DNA of 64,000 nucleotides, taken from assembly GCA_022041995.1 (NCBI GenBank), contig CP074381.1, positions 1,364,001-1,428,000 of the forward strand, given 5' to 3'. The notes beneath the pieces were generated by a model. That model saw only the letters and a list, made by a program, of their open reading frames with translations. It ran no database searches and was not told the origin of the DNA. Made by a program: the position numbers and the translations under genes. The first letter of the stretch is position 1; every line of letters starts with the position of its first letter. Positions 60,550-64,000 of the stretch are shown here, one piece after another. The stretch is from Cupriavidus necator (GTDB lineage Bacteria; Pseudomonadota; Gammaproteobacteria; Burkholderiales; Burkholderiaceae).

Positions 60550-61704
60550 TCAGAGGCTCAGTGCGAATCGGCTGACCGCGGTTTCCCGGATATCGAGCAC
60601 CTCGCTGGTCAGCCGCGTACCGGATGCGATGTCCATCGCATAACCAAACAGCTGCTCGCCGAGGTCGGAGATCTTGTCCCCGTTCTGCAGGATTCCGCTG
60701 ACGTCGAAGTCAATGTTGTCGGCCATGGTGTGCAGGGTATTGACGTTGCCGCACACCTTGACGGTCGGTGCCACCATGCTGCCGATCGGGTTGCCCACCC
60801 CCGTGCCGAAGAAGGTGAGCTGGCATCCGCCGGCAGCCAGCGCAGTCAGATTTTCCACTGCCGCTGCCGGCGCGTCCATGAAATGCAGCCCCTTCTTCTG
60901 CGGTGCCTCGCCATAGCGCAGCACGCCCACCAGCGGGCTGGTGCCGGCCTTGGCCATCGCGCCCAGCGCTTTCTCCTCGACCGTGGTCAGGCCGCCGCGC
61001 TTGTTGTCAGGCGATGGCTGGTCCTCGCGCATGTCGACGCCGCGCGAGATGGCCAGGTTTTCCATGTTGCGCACCGCCGTGACAAAGGCCTCGCGCACCC
61101 GGCCATCGGCCGCGCGCTCGGCGAACAGGTGCTCGGCGCCGATGAACTCCGAGGTCTCGGAAATGATCACGCTGCCGCCCCCGGCGATCACCATGTCCGC
61201 CATGCGGCCGATCACCGGATTGCAGCTCAGCCCGGAAGTGGTGTCAGAACCGCCGCACTCGACGCCGATCACCAGCGACGACACCGGGCACGGCACGCGG
61301 CGCGCCTTCGACGCCGCCAGCGACAGACGGCTGGCCTTGCGCGTGCCTTCGGCAATGCATGCGACCGTGCCGTCGGGCTGCAGGTGCACGCATTCGACCG
61401 GCTTGCCGGTGCTGCGGATGCGGCGCGCGACCTCTTCCGTCGACGATTCTTCCAGGCCCACCAGCAGCACCGCGGCGATATTCGGATTGCGGCCCAGGCC
61501 GGCCAGCGACTCGAACGCGAAATCCAGGTCGGCGCCGAACTGTCCGCGCACGAACAGCGTCGTGACCGGGATGCAGCCGCCCACCGTGCGCGCAATGGTG
61601 CGGGTGACCGGATTGCAGTTGTCCATCACGGAAACCACCGCGACCTGGTTGCGCACACCGACCGCGCCATTCTCGCGCCGGTATCCGAGGAAGGTTGTGG
61701 TCAT
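60550..61704 (-). CDS. UxaA-family hydrolase, large subunit
   Basis: A 384-residue protein of the altronate/galactarate dehydratase C-terminal family, which also includes the large subunit of sulfolactate sulfo-lyase (SuyB). Motifs are YRRENGAVGVRNQ, VIGVECGGSDTTSGLSCNPVIGR, ITETSEFIGAEHL-like and SPDNKRGGLTTVEEKALGAMAKAG, including iron-sulfur-type cysteines. A separate SAF-domain small subunit is encoded five bases upstream, as in two-subunit members. The acid is not assignable from sequence alone. Confidence 0.88.
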   Translation of the reverse strand: MTTTFLGYRRENGAVGVRNQVAVVSVMDNCNPVTRTIARTVGGCIPVTTLFVRGQFGADLDFAFESLAGLGRNPNIAAVLLVGLEESSTEEVARRIRSTGKPVECVHLQPDGTVACIAEGTRKASRLSLAASKARRVPCPVSSLVIGVECGGSDTTSGLSCNPVIGRMADMVIAGGGSVIISETSEFIGAEHLFAERAADGRVREAFVTAVRNMENLAISRGVDMREDQPSPDNKRGGLTTVEEKALGAMAKAGTSPLVGVLRYGEAPQKKGLHFMDAPAAAVENLTALAAGGCQLTFFGTGVGNPIGSMVAPTVKVCGNVNTLHTMADNIDFDVSGILQNGDKISDLGEQLFGYAMDIASGTRLTSEVLDIRETAVSRFALSL

Positions 61705-61709
61705 CTACA

Positions 61710-62000
61710 TTACCCCTTTTGCAGGTCGCCGCGGGCACGCGCCGACTCGATATTGTGAACGTGCATGTGTTCGCCGGCGCGCACCGCGCGGCTGGCGCGG
61801 CCGATGACCTGGCCGTACTTCACGATGGTTTCTCCCTCGACCGTGTCGGCAATGCAGATCTTGTGGCCGAACGGCACGTCTTGCAGCAGCACCAGCTTGC
61901 CTTGTCGCTCACCTTCCAGCGCGCAGGCTTCGCCGGCCTGGCCGGCGTCCAGCAGGGTGGCCACATTGTCGGCCGGGTTCAGTACGATGGCTCGTGGCAT
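61710..62000 (-). CDS. UxaA-family SAF-domain small subunit
   Basis: A 96-residue SAF-domain protein equivalent to the N-terminal part of altronate dehydratase, or SuyA of sulfolactate sulfo-lyase. The pattern LVLLQDVPFGHKICIADTVEGETIVKYGQVIG and HMHVHNIES is diagnostic. The Met at 62000 has AGGAG seven bases upstream. It is the first gene of the minus-strand operon and lies five bases before the large subunit. Confidence 0.9.
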   Translation of the reverse strand: MPRAIVLNPADNVATLLDAGQAGEACALEGERQGKLVLLQDVPFGHKICIADTVEGETIVKYGQVIGRASRAVRAGEHMHVHNIESARARGDLQKG

Positions 62001-62030
62001 GGATAAACTCCTGTATAGGTGTTGAGATCT

Positions 62031-62060
62031 AATGTAGGGAGCCGGCCGCCATATGGTCAA
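62031..62060 (-). promoter_or_regulatory. promoter for the uxaA-type operon
   Basis: On the minus strand TTGACC (62060-62055), an 18-bp spacer and TACATT (62036-62031), giving a start near 62024 and a short leader to the ATG at 62000. Confidence 0.55.
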
Positions 62061-62124
62061 GAAAAAATAGGATTACTCAGAGAAAACCACTACTCCAACA
62101 GTGAAAGTCCTATATATAAGTTTG

Positions 62125-62153
62125 TTGACATCGGTCCGGCCGCTGTCTATCGT
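62125..62153 (+). promoter_or_regulatory. -35-consensus promoter facing the dehydrogenase remnant
   Basis: A perfect TTGACA (62125-62130), 17-bp spacer and TATCGT (62148-62153), in an AT-rich stretch. It may now drive the TauD-type gene through the remnant. Confidence 0.4.
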
Positions 62154-62229
62154 CATGACAACGGCGATGTTGTCAGCGCCGGAGCATCGACGCAGTGAAT
62201 CAACGGAGAAGGCGGACATGAACGTTGTG

Positions 62230-62565
62230 TCACACAAGGAGAAGACGCGAAGCTGCAGGCCCTGCGTGCACGCCTGGATCCGCTGGAGGATTTCGGCCTG
62301 TGGTTCTGGGCAGGCATGCCAGATCGACCTGGCGCAGCTCTGGCTCAAGCGCCTGCAGCTGATCGGCGTGACCTTCCGCACCCGCACGGAACAGGAGCGG
62401 CTGGAGTGCATCCAGGCCTGCGCGCGCGACATGCTGCCCCTTTTGCGCGCGGGCCGCGTGCGCCTGCCGATCGACCGGACCTTTGCCATGACCGACATCG
62501 ACGCCGCGCATGCGTACATGAAGCAAGACCAGCACGTCGGCAAGATTGTGTTGCTGGTCGACTGA
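62230..62565 (+). pseudogene. remnant of a zinc-type alcohol/quinone dehydrogenase
   Basis: From about 62315 the frame encodes QIDLAQLWLKRLQLIGVTFRTRT, then RVRLPIDRTFAMTDIDAAHAYM and KQDQHVGKIVLLVD, the C-terminal end of a medium-chain dehydrogenase/NADPH:quinone oxidoreductase. The cofactor fold and N-terminal two-thirds are missing. The preceding 90 bases encode a different peptide in another frame (EDAKLQALRARLDPLEDFGLW). It is a truncated, probably non-functional gene 31 bases before the dioxygenase gene. Confidence 0.65.
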
Positions 62566-62599
62566 TTCCGCAGAGAAGCCTTAAATTAGAGGAGACATG

Positions 62600-63394
62600 A
62601 TGACAATCCAGATCAAGCCGCTGACCGGCTCCGTGGCCGCAGCCGTGACCGGTGTCGACCTGAGCCAGCCGCTCGACGACGCCAGCTTCGAGATCCTGCA
62701 CCGGGCGTTCCTGGAGCATGGCGTGCTGGTGTTCCGCGGCCAGCAGCTGCAGCCGGCCGCGCAGGTCGCGTTCGCCCGGCGCTGGGGCAAGCCGGTGCAG
62801 GGCAACCCGCTGCTCAAGGGCCTGACCGAGTTCCCGGAACTGGCCCAGGTCACCAAGATCCCCAAGGAGACCGCTTCGACCGAGGCATGGCATTCGGACT
62901 CGATCTATACCGAGGTGCCGCCGAAGATCTCGATCCTCTCGGCGGTGACCATCCCCATCGGCGGTGACACCATGTGGTGCAACCAGTATGTCTCGTACGA
63001 CCGCTTGTCGCCGGCGATGCAGCGCATGATCGAAGGGCTGCGGGTCCGCTTCTCAGGCGCGCGGCTGGCAAAGATGACGGGTTCGGACAAGGTGCCGACA
63101 GCGGTGCACCCGATCGTGCGCACGCACCCGGAGACCGGGCGCAAGGCGCTCTATGTCGGCCACCCCGACACCGCGCAGTGCATCGAAGGCATGACCGAAG
63201 CGGAGAGCCGCCCGCTGCTCGACTTCCTGTATGAGCACTCGGTGGCGCCGGACAACGTCTACCGCCATATGTGGCAAGAGGGCGATGTGGTGATGTGGGA
63301 CAACCGCTGCACCATGCACTACGCCGTGCACGACTATGGCAATGCCGACCGCGTGCTGAACCGCGTCACGCTGGAAGGGGAAGTGCCACGCTGA
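62600..63394 (+). CDS. TauD/TfdA-family Fe(II)/2-oxoglutarate dioxygenase
   Basis: A 264-residue 2-oxoglutarate-dependent dioxygenase. The iron ligands are the His-x-Asp of AWHSDSIY (about residues 98-100) and a distal His in TMHYAVHDYG followed by the Arg (VLNRVTLEG) that binds 2-oxoglutarate. The family hydroxylates taurine, 2,4-D, alkyl sulfates and other small acids; the substrate here is unknown. I chose the second of two adjacent ATGs (62600) because the GAGGAG site is then five bases away. The operon on the other strand may be related. Confidence 0.9.
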   Translation: MTIQIKPLTGSVAAAVTGVDLSQPLDDASFEILHRAFLEHGVLVFRGQQLQPAAQVAFARRWGKPVQGNPLLKGLTEFPELAQVTKIPKETASTEAWHSDSIYTEVPPKISILSAVTIPIGGDTMWCNQYVSYDRLSPAMQRMIEGLRVRFSGARLAKMTGSDKVPTAVHPIVRTHPETGRKALYVGHPDTAQCIEGMTEAESRPLLDFLYEHSVAPDNVYRHMWQEGDVVMWDNRCTMHYAVHDYGNADRVLNRVTLEGEVPR

Positions 63395-63510
63395 GCTGTT
63401 CCGCCAAAACCGGCGCCGCGCCTTGCCCGTTGAACCGGCATGCGGCGCCCGGCACACAGGTTGCCCGTCCACCCCGACGCACGGAATGCACGGGAACAAA
63501 GGAGATTGAA

Positions 63511-64000
63511 ATGCAGATAGGGATCCCGACTGAGACGCGGGCGGGGGAGGCGCGCGTTGCGGCAACGCCGGAGACCGTGAAGAAATACGTGGCACAGGGC
63601 CACCAGGTGGTATTGCAGGCTGGCGCCGGCGTGCGTGCCAGCCAGACAGACAGCGCCTATGAGGCCGCGGGTGCGCGCATCGGCAGCGCGGCCGAGGCGC
63701 TGGGCGCGCAGTTGGTGCTGAAGGTGCGCGCGCCGGACGAAGCCGAGCTGGCGCAGATGAAGCCGGGCGCCGTGCTGGTCGGCATGCTCAATCCCTTCGA
63801 CGCCGAGAACAACGCGCGCATGTCCGCCGCGAACATCACCGCCTTTGCCCTGGAAGCCGCGCCGCGCACCACGCGCGCGCAGAGCATGGACGTGCTGTCG
63901 TCGCAGGCCAACATCGCCGGCTACAAGGCCGTGCTGATGGCAGCGCACCACTATCAGCGCTTCATGCCGATGCTGATGACCGCCGCCGGCACCGTCAAGG
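63511..64000 (+). CDS. pntAA: NAD(P) transhydrogenase subunit alpha, N-terminal part (partial)
   Basis: The first 163 codons of a proton-translocating transhydrogenase alpha subunit, which exchanges hydride between NADH and NADP+. The product begins MQIGIPTETRAGEARVAATPETVKKY, the alanine dehydrogenase/PNT N-terminal domain, with GYKAVLMAAHHYQRFMPML near the window end. GGAGATTGAA precedes the ATG. Whether the gene is the split pntAA form cannot be seen, as it runs off the window. Confidence 0.85.
   Translation, partial: MQIGIPTETRAGEARVAATPETVKKYVAQGHQVVLQAGAGVRASQTDSAYEAAGARIGSAAEALGAQLVLKVRAPDEAELAQMKPGAVLVGMLNPFDAENNARMSAANITAFALEAAPRTTRAQSMDVLSSQANIAGYKAVLMAAHHYQRFMPMLMTAAGTVK

Overview
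The window looks like a chromosomal segment of a high-GC betaproteobacterium of the Burkholderiaceae, most likely Cupriavidus (formerly Ralstonia/Wautersia). This rests on the base composition, on the housekeeping order pyrG-kdsA-DUF1330-eno-ftsB and accA-tilS-lysC-tRNA-Ser, and on the Burkholderiales-type Bug/TctC protein and fused indolepyruvate oxidoreductase. The genus is an inference; no marker such as 16S rRNA is present.

Layout. 1-5230: end of an alpha/beta hydrolase, then pyrG, kdsA, a DUF1330 gene, eno and ftsB on the plus strand. 5284-10864: a small lipoprotein, hslO and a gamma-carbonic anhydrase on the minus strand, a ferritin-like gene on the plus strand, then an MFS exporter and a serine hydrolase divergent from a LysR regulator. 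10980-15800: lysR converging with an acyl-CoA synthetase through a 26-bp palindrome, an alpha/beta hydrolase and a flavin reductase. 15969-22006: a plus-strand run with PHP phosphatase, yciO, an M50 protease, a methyltransferase, dapA, bamC and an MBL hydrolase. 22100-31202: mostly minus strand, with an Ala-rich lipoprotein, a uL16 hydroxylase divergent from slyD, a metallophosphatase, mutS, a universal stress protein, PPK2, DUF465 and suhB. 31394-42667: trmJ, cysE, then lpxH, ppiB, ppiA and a TPR protein (minus), then cysS, alkA-like, accA, tilS, lysC and tRNA-Ser(GCU).

From about 42.7 kb the window becomes more accessory: a CHASE-GGDEF-EAL protein, an odd DUF1399/GRDP-like protein ending in nine Tyr-Cys units (seven of them exact 12-residue tandem copies), a small His/Tyr-rich ORF abutting a 160-bp MITE-like palindromic element, a 1,167-residue pyruvate carboxylase, a SulP transporter, and a minus-strand operon of two UxaA-family subunits, a GntR regulator, an Ldh-family dehydrogenase, a fused 2-oxoacid:ferredoxin oxidoreductase and a Bug-type binding protein. 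A broken dehydrogenase remnant, a TauD-type dioxygenase and the start of pntAA follow.

A feature of the whole window is ten apparent one-base losses in nine genes, including the normally essential dapA. Each is repaired by adding one base in a short GC-rich stretch, and all run in the same direction, so they look like sequence errors rather than biology. I annotate those loci as single genes over their full span and mark the break. The best candidate for something undescribed is the repeat protein at 46561-47280 with its neighbourhood (palindrome, small ORF, MITE).
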